Shown here: positions 1 to 6,595 of the stretch, one piece after another
Layout of the letters: every line of letters starts with the position of its first letter
How positions within the stretch are numbered: the stretch's first letter is position 1
Source of the DNA: Candidatus Methanophagaceae archaeon
GTDB lineage: Archaea > Halobacteriota > Syntropharchaeia > Alkanophagales > Methanospirareceae
DNA length: 12,708 nucleotides
Reading direction: 5' to 3'
NCBI GenBank assembly: GCA_013374505.1
Contig: QENJ01000066.1
Span: 1-12,708, forward strand
Notes under the pieces: generated by a model
What the model saw: only the letters and a program-made list of their open reading frames with translations
The model's database searches: none
Told to the model about the DNA's origin: nothing
Program-made: the position numbers and the translations under genes

Positions 1-2
1 AT

Positions 3-566
3 TCTTATCCTAGTAGCTATCCCTGGAATCGAGACATCCAGGCGGGAATAGAATCCACATTTGATGAAACAGGTATTGATTATGATTTAACTGTTGAATA
101 CATGGATACAAAACGAAACACGCCTGAAAAAATGTTTCACCAGCTCTTAGAGTTATATAAGTGTAAATATAACTAACCAGACCCAAACTTTATTCCATTC
201 GATATAATCATCTCATCAGACGACAATGCATTTCAGTTTCTTCTAAAATATCATGAGGAACTATTTGGCGAAGTCCCGATTGTTTTTTGCGGTGTCAATA
301 ACTTTGAACCTTCGATGATAGCAGAATACAACTACATTACGGGATTGGTTGAGGTGTTAGATGTCAAAAGCACTATAGATATAGCATTAAAACTACACCC
401 GGAAATAAGAAAGATTGTAGTAACTATTGATGGTACGCAAACAGGGTTGGCACAAAGAAAACTTGTTCATGCGGTAGCAGAACAAGAAGAATATAAGGAC
501 GTGGAGTTCGTGTATCTTTTTATGAGACGCCAGCGTGATTTTATAAGGAAGAGCAATACGGATTAG
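3..566 (+). pseudogene. Broken ABC-type substrate-binding sensor domain (ABC_sub_bind-like), partial at left edge
   Basis: One reading frame runs from base 3 to a TAG at 564-566 and is interrupted by an in-frame TAA at 174-176. Before the stop it reads SYPSSYPWNRDIQAGIES, which resembles the start of periplasmic-binding-like sensor domains fused to archaeal and bacterial histidine kinases. After the stop the same fold continues (FDIIISSDDNAFQFLLKY, then PIVFCGVNNFEPSMI, then ITGLVEVLDVKSTIDIALKL). The only ORF with a start is 315-566 (83 codons), which lacks the N-terminal lobe and has no evident ribosome site. The end after about residue FVYLFM does not look like the family, and no PAS or kinase domain follows, so the gene is also cut at its 3' side. 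In this family the domain senses a small ligand outside the membrane; here it is very likely non-functional. Family assignment is by remembered pattern, without a search. Confidence 0.6.
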
Positions 567-640
567 CAACCCATACCTTTTTAACATGGGCTGACTTTTT
601 GGGTTATGAAAAGCGAATGCACCAGGATCATATAAAAAGC

Positions 641-683
641 ATATTTATAAGCGAATCACAAAATCTGAATTACGAAAATGGAG
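641..683 (+). promoter_or_regulatory. Probable archaeal promoter and ribosome site for the receiver gene at 690
   Basis: An AT-rich TATA-like box (ATATTTATAA, 641-650) follows an A-rich stretch at 633-638 that could act as a BRE. Transcription would start about 25 bases downstream, near 670. A GGAG at 680-683 lies 6 bases before the ATG at 690. Inferred from consensus only. Confidence 0.45.
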
Positions 684-689
684 TGAAAA

Positions 690-1136
690 ATGATAGGAAA
701 CTCGATAGAGATTTTGCTGGTAGAAGACAACCCCGGCGATGTGCGTCTGACGCAAGAAGTACTCAGAGACGCTAAACTGCACAACAACCTGCATGTGGTA
801 GAAGATGGCATAAAGGCTTTGGAGTTTTTGCGTGGAGTAGGGATTTATACGGATGCGCCGCGACCTGACCTCGTCCTGCTTGATTTGAACCTGCCGAAGA
901 AAGACGGTCGTGATGTGCTCGCAGAGATCAAAACGGATTCCAACCTGAAACGCATCCCGGTGGTAGTGCTGACTACCTCAAAGGCAGAAGAGGACGTCTT
1001 CAAAGCCTATGACCTGCATGCGAACTGCTATATCACCAAACCTGTTGATCTGGACCAGTTCATCACTGTAGTGAGGTCTATCGAAGAGTTCTGGTTTACG
1101 ATTGTTAAATTGCCACCAGATGTGAATGGGACATAA
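690..1136 (+). CDS. Single-domain response regulator (Rcp1/CheY-like receiver)
   Basis: This 148-residue protein is a receiver domain and nothing else. The acidic pair is E12-D13 (LLVEDNPGD), the phospho-acceptor is D65 (LVLLDLNLPKKDG), the switch Thr is T95 (VVVLTTS), and the invariant Lys is K117 (CYITKPVD). The NPGDVRL start and the long insert before the DLNLPKKDG block match the Rcp1 subfamily, whose members pair with phytochrome- or PAS-type kinases. There is no DNA-binding or enzymatic output domain, so it probably passes phosphate or binds a partner. A GGAG ribosome site precedes the ATG by 6 bases. It ends 5 bases before the next gene, a receiver-kinase hybrid, so the two are probably co-transcribed and functionally linked. 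Receiver identity is certain; the partner is inferred. Confidence 0.93.
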   Translation: MIGNSIEILLVEDNPGDVRLTQEVLRDAKLHNNLHVVEDGIKALEFLRGVGIYTDAPRPDLVLLDLNLPKKDGRDVLAEIKTDSNLKRIPVVVLTTSKAEEDVFKAYDLHANCYITKPVDLDQFITVVRSIEEFWFTIVKLPPDVNGT

Positions 1137-1141
1137 ACTTT

Positions 1142-2704
1142 ATGCACGATACTAGGATAAAAGTTCTGCTGGTTGAGGATAACCAGGGAGACGCACGCTT
1201 GATACAGGAGATGCTGTCGGAAGCAGGTGCCTCTGCGTTTGCACTGGAGCAAGCGGATAGGCTCTCAACAGGGCTGGAGCGCCTTGCAGCAGGAGATATA
1301 GATGCGGTTCTGTTGGACCTCGGACTGCCGGATAGTTCTGGGCTGGACACTTTCATTACTGTACACGCGCAAGAACCAGATGTGCCAATCGTGATGCTGA
1401 CGGGTCTCGACGATGCCGAACTTGCTATTAAGGCAGTGCAAGAGGGTGCACAGGACTATCTGCCTAAGAACAAATTGGATAGCGAGTTACTGGTACGTAC
1501 TATACGCTATGCTATTGAGCGCAAGAAGACGGAAACGCACATCGAGCATCTGAACAGCGTTCTCAAAGCCCTCAGGGGTGTAAATCAGTTGATTGTGATG
1601 GAGAAGGACCGTGACACTCTGTTGCAGAACGCCTGCGATACTCTGGCAGAAGCACGGGGCTACGATGCCGCATGGCTCGGATTCTTAGAAGATGGCGAAA
1701 CCTTTGCCACAGTCAAGGGTTCCGGCTTCAGTAAAGACGTCACTCGTTTCTGTGAACATGTGCTGGGTGGTGATCATCCGCCGTGCATAAAGAACGCGCT
1801 CGCACAAAAGGACAGTTTTGTAGTTCTGGACAAATCCCGAGAATGTGGTGATTGCTTCTTCAAAGACGCTTGTGTCGGCAAAGAAGCTGCAATCATCCGA
1901 GTCGAGCATGCCGGTAAGCTTTTCGGGCTGTTTGCGGTATTACTTGCACCAGAAGTCGCAGTGGACGAAGAAGAGAAGGGACTGCTGGAGGAAGTGGTGG
2001 GAGATATCGCGCTTGGGCTCCACGACATGGAGCTGGATGAGGCACACAAGCAGGCAGAAGAGCAGCTAAAAGCATCTTTGAAAGAGAAAGAGGTGTTGCT
2101 GCTGGAGATACATCATCGCGTAAAGAACAATCTTCAGGTCGTATCGAGCCTGCTGAATATGCAAGCACGAGCAGCCAAAGACGAGAATACGAGTGCGGGA
2201 TTCCTGGAATCAAGAGACAGGATAAATACAATAGCACTTATTCATACGAAATTGTACGAAAGCAGGAACTTATCTGAGATAAATATGAAGGGGTTTGTGG
2301 ATGGATTGATACGGCAATTGTTCCAGGGTTATCAGGTTCAAGACACAAAAATTGTGCCGGTCGTTCATGTAGCTGACTGTACACTTCCAATCTCAATTGC
2401 AGTACCTTTCGGGTTAGTTGTGAATGAACTGCTATCAAACGCATTTAAACATGCTTTTGTAAACAGGGCGGAAGGTAAGATCGAGGTTAGTCTCTCGGCA
2501 TCAGCACAAAGTATTAGCATGACAGTACGCGATGACGGCGTTGGACTACCCGAAGGATTCGACATCAATACAACGAAAACCCTTGGTCTGCATCTGGTAA
2601 AAATTCTGGTGGAAGACCAGTTACAGGGGAAACTGGAGGTCGTCAGTGATAAGGGTGCGACTTTTAAGGTGGAATTCAAAATAGAAGATAATGGTGTGAG
2701 TTAA
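1142..2704 (+). CDS. Hybrid sensor: receiver - Cys-rich GAF - HisKA_2 - HATPase histidine kinase
   Basis: This soluble 520-residue protein has four parts. The N-terminal receiver (about 5-125) has E12-D13, phospho-Asp D59, T87 and K109. A short helix leads to a GAF domain (about 135-300). A HisKA_2-type dimerisation segment has the block EIHHRVKNNLQ (phospho-His most likely H325, aligned to E-x-x-H-R-x-K-N). The ATPase domain has N box N433 (NELLSNAFKHAF), G1 box DDGVG (464-468) and G2 box TLGLHLV (480-486). All catalytic boxes look intact. The GAF carries five Cys: C204, C215, C235, C238 and C244, including a CxxC. Similar Cys-bearing GAF domains occur in other bacterial and archaeal kinases and could bind metal or respond to redox; this role is inferred. 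There are no membrane segments. It follows the receiver gene by 5 bases. An N-terminal receiver before the sensor suggests a mid-relay kinase controlled by another kinase. Confidence 0.92.
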   Translation: MHDTRIKVLLVEDNQGDARLIQEMLSEAGASAFALEQADRLSTGLERLAAGDIDAVLLDLGLPDSSGLDTFITVHAQEPDVPIVMLTGLDDAELAIKAVQEGAQDYLPKNKLDSELLVRTIRYAIERKKTETHIEHLNSVLKALRGVNQLIVMEKDRDTLLQNACDTLAEARGYDAAWLGFLEDGETFATVKGSGFSKDVTRFCEHVLGGDHPPCIKNALAQKDSFVVLDKSRECGDCFFKDACVGKEAAIIRVEHAGKLFGLFAVLLAPEVAVDEEEKGLLEEVVGDIALGLHDMELDEAHKQAEEQLKASLKEKEVLLLEIHHRVKNNLQVVSSLLNMQARAAKDENTSAGFLESRDRINTIALIHTKLYESRNLSEINMKGFVDGLIRQLFQGYQVQDTKIVPVVHVADCTLPISIAVPFGLVVNELLSNAFKHAFVNRAEGKIEVSLSASAQSISMTVRDDGVGLPEGFDINTTKTLGLHLVKILVEDQLQGKLEVVSDKGATFKVEFKIEDNGVS

Positions 2705-2721
2705 TACCGATATGCTTGTCG

Positions 2722-2749
2722 ACATTTATTTTTAAAAATGCTTTTCTTC
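2722..2749 (+). terminator. Possible T-rich terminator after the hybrid kinase
   Basis: A short AT-rich palindrome (CATTTATTTTTAAAAATG, 2723-2740) is followed by CTTTTCTT. Oligo-T stretches end archaeal transcripts. It lies about 20 bases past the stop at 2704. No stronger evidence. Confidence 0.35.
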
Positions 2750-2769
2750 ATATAAAAAGGTAAACACCA

Positions 2770-2886
2770 TTAATAGTCACTGATCCACCACTTCAACCAC
2801 CCTATCTCTTGCCTTAGCTCTGCAAAACCCTCAGGCCTCTCCTTCTGGATGCCATAGACCGGATACCTTAAATATGCAAGTACAAG
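2770..2886 (-). pseudogene. C-terminal remnant of an unrecognised protein
   Basis: On the minus strand a 38-codon stretch runs from just after an in-frame TAG (2887-2889) to a TAA at 2770-2772. It reads YPVYGIQKERPEGF, then AELRQEIGWLKWWISDY, with amphipathic, charged and Trp-rich character typical of a real protein tail. No start codon or upstream part is present, so it appears to be the end of a gene whose body has been lost. I do not recognise the family. It overlaps the 5' margin of the plus-strand 58-residue ORF (2874-3050) by about 13 bases, which may mark a rearrangement junction near 2875-2886. Confidence 0.4.
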
Positions 2887-3050
2887 CTACAAAAGATAAA
2901 GCTACGATTGATATACTCTTGGAATCAAGACGGTGTGATGCCTGTCGAAAAGAACGTAATTCACGTATAGACAACAGCATTGGCACCTGTAATCTCCACC
3001 TGAAATGTGCCCGAAAGTTATATAAGGTAGTAATCCCACTTGAAATGTAA
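2874..3050 (+). CDS. Possible small Cys-rich protein (58 aa), unknown
   Basis: An ATG at 2874 opens 58 codons ending at TAA 3048-3050. The product is polar and charged, with four Cys in the pattern C21-x2-C24-x14-C39-x5-C45 (RRCDAC, then GTCNLHLKCARKLY), which could form a small zinc site. The codon mix is like that of neighbouring genes. Against it: no ribosome site is visible, the frame stays open upstream to about 2780 through sequence antisense to another gene remnant, and a good TATA box (3018-3025) lies inside its 3' end. It could therefore be the tail of a broken gene rather than a complete one. It ends 5 bases before the next small ORF. Not recognised. Confidence 0.35.
   Translation: MQVQATKDKATIDILLESRRCDACRKERNSRIDNSIGTCNLHLKCARKLYKVVIPLEM
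3012..3025 (+). promoter_or_regulatory. Archaeal BRE/TATA promoter (CGAAAG-TTATATAA)
   Basis: CGAAAG (3012-3017) directly followed by TTATATAA (3018-3025) matches the archaeal BRE plus TATA consensus very well. A start 25 or so bases downstream falls near 3047-3050, just before the ATG at 3056, which would give an almost leaderless transcript. This promoter is the best candidate for driving the cluster 3056-6401. Confidence 0.6.
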
Positions 3051-3055
3051 CCTAT

Positions 3056-3193
3056 ATGACACTTGAAAGGATACCGTGGGGGAAGGGGCGACTGATTTTT
3101 GGCACGCCGATTTCACTCATCTCTGCTGTTGTCTTGACAGATGTGAGTGCGGGGTCAGGTAGTATAGAGTTTAACGAACGCAATAGGGGTTAA
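3056..3193 (+). CDS. Possible small leaderless ORF (45 aa) with one hydrophobic segment
   Basis: ATG at 3056 to TAA at 3191-3193 encodes 45 residues. The start MTLERIPWGKGR is basic. It is followed by a mainly hydrophobic stretch (LIFGTPISLISAVVLTDV, about residues 13-30) that could be a signal anchor or secretion signal, then a short polar tail. The ATG sits 6-9 bases downstream of the start predicted from the TATA box at 3018-3025, consistent with leaderless translation, which fits the lack of a ribosome site. The stop is one base before the ATG of the receiver-PAS-DHp gene at 3195, so the two could be translationally coupled. It could instead be the N-terminal leftover of a larger membrane sensor. 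No family recognised. Confidence 0.38.
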   Translation: MTLERIPWGKGRLIFGTPISLISAVVLTDVSAGSGSIEFNERNRG

Positions 3194-3194
3194 T

Positions 3195-4196
3195 ATGGCA
3201 AAGAAAGCACGTATTTTAATCGTGGAAGATGAAGCTATCGTGGCAGAAGACCTGGAAATGTCGGTTACCAATATAGGTTACGAGGTGGTGGGTCGTGCCG
3301 CCAGCGCAGATGAGGCAGTGAAAAAGGCGGTTGTGCTTAAGCCTGATTTGATATTGATGGATATTGTGCTGATAGGGCGTAAAAACGGCATAGACGCTTC
3401 GTACGAGATAAAAGAGAAGAGTGATATTCCTGTTATATTTCTGACTGCATATACGGATATTGGGCTGATAGATAAAGCGAAAACCACCGAACCGTATGCT
3501 TATCTTGTTAAACCGTTTCAGGAGCGGCAACTTTTCGCGTCCATCGAGATGGGGCTTTACAAATGCCTAGCGGAGAGGCAATTAAAAGCGAGCGAGAAGA
3601 TGTATCATCTACTGGCAAATAACACTGTTGATTGTATCTGGCTAATGAATTTGGACTTTGAATTTACGTATGTCAATCCTTCTATTCTTCAAATGGTGGG
3701 GTTTACGCCTGAAGAATGGGTCGGAAGTTCGTTATCTGAGCATTGTTCGCCGGAAGATATGGATCTTATTTTGAATTTAACGAAGGAAGAGCAGAAGAAA
3801 AGTCATGAATCGAGTGGTTTAACGTTTGAAATGCAATTATGGCATATGAATGGTGAGAAGATAGACGTTGAGATAAGTAATAAGCTTGTATTTGATGATG
3901 CTGGAACTCTAGTAGGATTTCAAGGAGCTACCAGGGACATCACAGAGCGCAAACGTGCAGAAGAGAAGGTAGAAGAGGCTTATAGATTGCGAGAACACTT
4001 CTTAAAAGAAACGTCACACCGAATTATCACTCCGGTGGCTATTATCGGAGGATACACCGATTTATTAGAGGAATCCGCCGATCATAACGACCAGCAAAAA
4101 GAGTATTTTAGAATCATACGCGAAAGAAACGAGGAAATACAGGAACTGGTGACTGATTCGTTAGCGGGAAAGTATCTAAAGGAGTATGTGGAATAA
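3195..4196 (+). CDS. Receiver - PAS - DHp protein lacking an ATPase domain
   Basis: Of 333 residues, the first about 120 are a receiver (E11-D12, phospho-Asp D56 in LILMDIVLIG, T84, K106 in YLVKPF). A PAS domain follows (about 132-255, ending GFQGATRDITERKRAEE). A HisKA-like helical pair (about 262-325) carries the H box ETSHRIITPVAII with candidate His H275. The protein then stops (LAGKYLKEYVE) with no N, G1 or G2 boxes, so it cannot bind ATP like a kinase. In the H box the acidic residue normally next to His is Arg (R276), while the Thr four residues after His (T279) is kept. In HisKA kinases the acidic residue is needed for kinase action and the Thr or Asn for phosphatase action, so a phosphatase or phosphotransfer role is plausible (inferred). 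The ending is natural: the broken copy at 8319-8539 ends the same way. The next gene, a receiver, starts 3 bases later. Confidence 0.88.
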   Translation: MAKKARILIVEDEAIVAEDLEMSVTNIGYEVVGRAASADEAVKKAVVLKPDLILMDIVLIGRKNGIDASYEIKEKSDIPVIFLTAYTDIGLIDKAKTTEPYAYLVKPFQERQLFASIEMGLYKCLAERQLKASEKMYHLLANNTVDCIWLMNLDFEFTYVNPSILQMVGFTPEEWVGSSLSEHCSPEDMDLILNLTKEEQKKSHESSGLTFEMQLWHMNGEKIDVEISNKLVFDDAGTLVGFQGATRDITERKRAEEKVEEAYRLREHFLKETSHRIITPVAIIGGYTDLLEESADHNDQQKEYFRIIRERNEEIQELVTDSLAGKYLKEYVE

Positions 4197-4199
4197 AAA

Positions 4200-4589
4200 A
4201 TGGACTACACAATCTTGATTGTGGATGACGAAGAACCGATTCACAAACTACTGCCACTTTTTCTGGTGCGGCATGAGAAGCATACGTTTACTGTGCACTC
4301 AGCCGAAAATGGCGCGGCGGGGGTTGATATGTACAACAAACTGGCAGTAAACGGGCAGAAGCTCGACCTCGTGCTTATGGACCTCCGAATGCCTGTGATG
4401 GACGGTGTGGAAGCAACTATACGGATAAGGGCTAACGACCCAAAAGCAAACATTTACCTGTTCACCGCCTACGCAAATACCGAGGTAGAACAAGAAGCGC
4501 TCGATGCCGGTGCAAAAGGTACAATAAGCAAATCCTCGGATTGGTACAAGACGGTAAACACGATTGTGACTATTCTGGAATCCACGTGA
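4200..4589 (+). CDS. Single-domain response regulator (CheY-like), copy A
   Basis: This 129-residue stand-alone receiver has D9-D10, phospho-Asp D61 (LVLMDLRMPVMDG), T89 (YLFTAY) and K111 (GTISKSSDW). The residue after the conserved Lys is Ser rather than the usual Pro, a feature shared as S or D by its two close paralogues at 8559 and 9104; these three form one subfamily. There is no output domain. The ATG lies 3 bases past the stop of the DHp-only protein, and an AAGGAG (4179-4184) inside that gene may serve as a distant ribosome site, so the pair is almost surely one operon. The next kinase starts 33 bases downstream. The likely partners are the DHp-only protein and the membrane kinase on either side. 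Confidence 0.93.
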   Translation: MDYTILIVDDEEPIHKLLPLFLVRHEKHTFTVHSAENGAAGVDMYNKLAVNGQKLDLVLMDLRMPVMDGVEATIRIRANDPKANIYLFTAYANTEVEQEALDAGAKGTISKSSDWYKTVNTIVTILEST

Positions 4590-4622
4590 AACCGAAGTAC
4601 AAGTTTATGATTTGGTGACCTT

Positions 4623-6401
4623 ATGATAGAACTGGGCGGCAAATACAAATGTATGGTAATGGCTTTTCTTTTAGGTATTTGTTGCGTTATCACGTATTAC
4701 TTTCACACGGTATTGTCAATCTGCGTTGTTTTTACTCACTTCTTTTACATTCCTATTATTTTAGCTGCGGTGTGGTGGAAACGGAAGGGTTTAGGTGTGG
4801 CGATTTTTTTAGCGGCACTGCTGATTCTCAGCCACAGCGCCATTCCTAATGAGTATGTAGCCCCGGCCTATGATTTCATTCGTGCTCTTATGTTTGTAAT
4901 TGTCGCTTTTGTAGTTGCTATGCTAAGCGAGCAGATTGCGAAGGCTGAAGAGACACTGTGGAAGAAGAAGGAGAAATACCGGACAGTAATTGAAAACATA
5001 AACGATGTAGTCGTTGCTTTAGATACGGAAGGCAAGTTTACTTATCTCAGCCCAAGATTTGAAGAGGCTACCGGTTACCTTCCTGAGGACGTAATAGGAC
5101 ATTCCTTTACAGAAGTTCTTGCCCCGGAATACCGAGAATCCACGGTTGAGCGTTTCAGAAGAGGGCTTTCCGGCGAAACAATTGCGCTTTATGAGGTTGA
5201 GCTTTTGCTAAAGACGGGAAAGCGACTACCCATAGAATTAAGCGTCACCACCGTATTGGACTCGGACGGGCAGCCCCGTGGTCGGCTTGCTGTTGCACGA
5301 GACATCTCAGAGCGCAAGAAGACAGAAGAAAAACTGAGGCTATTTTCGCATTCTGTGGACAGTTCGATTGATGGCATGGCTATGGGCGATCTCGAGGGTA
5401 GGATTACCTATGTGAATGAAACGTTTACTAAAATGTTCGGCTATTCAAGAGAAGAGTTAATTGGGGCTGAGATTGCCACCATCTATCCTGAGGACCAAAT
5501 ACCAAAGCTGGAAGAGGCACTTAGGACAACATTGGAAGAGGGTTGGACCGGTGAATTAATTGCGAAGAGAAAAAATGGTACACTATTTCCAATAGTTGTG
5601 TCTTCGTCAAGAGTGAAGGATGATGAAGGGCACGTTATAGCACATATGGCGAATCATAGGGACATCACCGTGCAGAAGCAGAGGGAGGAGGAACGAGAAA
5701 ACCTCCTGAAAGAGCTTGAAGTAAAGAATACTGCGCTGGATAGTTTCGCTTATACCGTCTCGCACGACCTAAAAGCGCCTCTTGTCTCGATTCGCGGTTT
5801 TGCGGGTTTGCTACGGGACGATTTGAAACAAAAAGAAGCGGAAGGTGTAGAACGAGATTTGAAGTACATAGAAACTGCCGTTACAAAGATGAACCACCTT
5901 GTGAATGGCACGTTAGAACTATCACGTATTGGTCATGTGGCGAATCCACAGGAAGATGTGCCTTTTTTTGAACTTGTTCAAGAAGCACAGGAACAAACAC
6001 GGGAACAAATAAATTCGAGTGGCGTAGAACTATCAGTGGCAGATGACTTTCCCTCTGTTCATGTGGACCGGATGAGGATAGTTGAGGTGCTTGTGAATCT
6101 TATAACAAACAGTATAAATTACATGGGTGTGCAATCGCAGCCAGAAATAGAGTTCGGGTACCGAGTGGAAGGCGATGCGACCGTTTTTTTTGTGGCGGAT
6201 AATGAAATCGGGATAGACAAGAATCAGCACGAAAAGGTGTTCGATTTGTTTTATAAGGTGGATACCGATAGCATGGGTACGGGTGCGGGGCTCGCAATCG
6301 TGAAACGGATAATAGAGGTGCATGGAGGTCGCATCTGGATAGAGTCGGAGAAGGGTAAAGGGTGCACTGTTTGTTTTACGTTACCACTTTCAGAGGGTTG
6401 A
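4623..6401 (+). CDS. Membrane histidine kinase: 4 TM - PAS - PAS - HisKA - HATPase
   Basis: This 592-residue sensor kinase begins with about four membrane helices (roughly 10-29, 31-50, 56-73 and 86-103) with short loops, suggesting sensing within or close to the membrane. Two PAS domains follow (about 115-230 and 238-350, each ending in a DIS/DIT motif). HisKA has SHDLKAPLVSI with phospho-His H381. The ATPase domain has N box N492/N496 (NLITNSINYM), an F box (FDLFYKVD) and G2 box GTGAGLAIV (552-560). The G1 box reads VADNEIGI, so the first Gly of DxGxG is replaced by Glu (E528), which may weaken ATP binding. In the H box D382 is present but Ala385 sits where phosphatase-competent kinases have Thr or Asn. 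The GGTGA before the ATG is a modest ribosome site. It lies 33 bases after a receiver gene, its probable target. Confidence 0.92.
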   Translation: MIELGGKYKCMVMAFLLGICCVITYYFHTVLSICVVFTHFFYIPIILAAVWWKRKGLGVAIFLAALLILSHSAIPNEYVAPAYDFIRALMFVIVAFVVAMLSEQIAKAEETLWKKKEKYRTVIENINDVVVALDTEGKFTYLSPRFEEATGYLPEDVIGHSFTEVLAPEYRESTVERFRRGLSGETIALYEVELLLKTGKRLPIELSVTTVLDSDGQPRGRLAVARDISERKKTEEKLRLFSHSVDSSIDGMAMGDLEGRITYVNETFTKMFGYSREELIGAEIATIYPEDQIPKLEEALRTTLEEGWTGELIAKRKNGTLFPIVVSSSRVKDDEGHVIAHMANHRDITVQKQREEERENLLKELEVKNTALDSFAYTVSHDLKAPLVSIRGFAGLLRDDLKQKEAEGVERDLKYIETAVTKMNHLVNGTLELSRIGHVANPQEDVPFFELVQEAQEQTREQINSSGVELSVADDFPSVHVDRMRIVEVLVNLITNSINYMGVQSQPEIEFGYRVEGDATVFFVADNEIGIDKNQHEKVFDLFYKVDTDSMGTGAGLAIVKRIIEVHGGRIWIESEKGKGCTVCFTLPLSEG

Positions 6402-6447
6402 ATTTAAAGGAAAGAACTATTTTTAAGAACGACAAAAGGAGATATAG

Positions 6448-6591
6448 ATGTGTGGAGTAAGGCATCGCCGATATGTGGACCCACTAGAAGAGTTCCAGGA
6501 TGAGGTACAGAGCTATAATGGTTATGAACTTCGTGGCAGTAGCAGGCACAAAGGAGCAGTTGCAGTTGTTCTGGTAGGGGGTACTACATGA
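6448..6591 (+). CDS. Possible small ORF (47 aa), unknown, in front of the broken PAS-GAF gene
   Basis: An excellent AAAAGGAG ribosome site (6434-6441) lies 6 bases before an ATG at 6448. The frame runs 47 codons to TGA 6589-6591. The product starts MCGVRHRRYVDPLEEF and ends AVAVVLVGGTT; it is soluble and matches nothing I recognise. The stretch 6402-6447 before it is AT-rich (CTATTTTTAAG, 6418-6428, could be a TATA box). The ribosome site is probably the original start signal of the large PAS-GAF sensor gene that lies broken downstream, so this ORF may be what remains of that gene's N-terminus after rearrangement rather than a separate protein. Confidence 0.3.
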   Translation: MCGVRHRRYVDPLEEFQDEVQSYNGYELRGSSRHKGAVAVVLVGGTT

Positions 6592-6595
6592 ATGA

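Noticed and set aside
567..689. Plus-strand frame reading THTFLTWADFLGYEKRMHQD after the broken sensor
   Set aside because: It is open only after a nearby TGA, has no start signal and runs into the next gene out of frame; too short to assign, though it could be a further gene scrap.
1893..2237. Minus-strand 114-codon ORF
   Set aside because: It lies wholly antisense to the intact hybrid kinase and has a low-complexity, Pro/Ser/Leu-rich composition typical of a shadow frame.
2737..2980. Minus-strand ORF starting MLLSIRELRSFRQASH in another frame of the 2705-3050 region
   Set aside because: It conflicts with both the plus-strand Cys-rich ORF and the minus-strand remnant, and its later part becomes unlike protein.
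3114..3149. Inverted repeat CACTCATCT / AGATGTGAGTG
   Set aside because: Imperfect, with a 16-base loop, and inside the possible 45-residue ORF; too weak to call a regulatory element.
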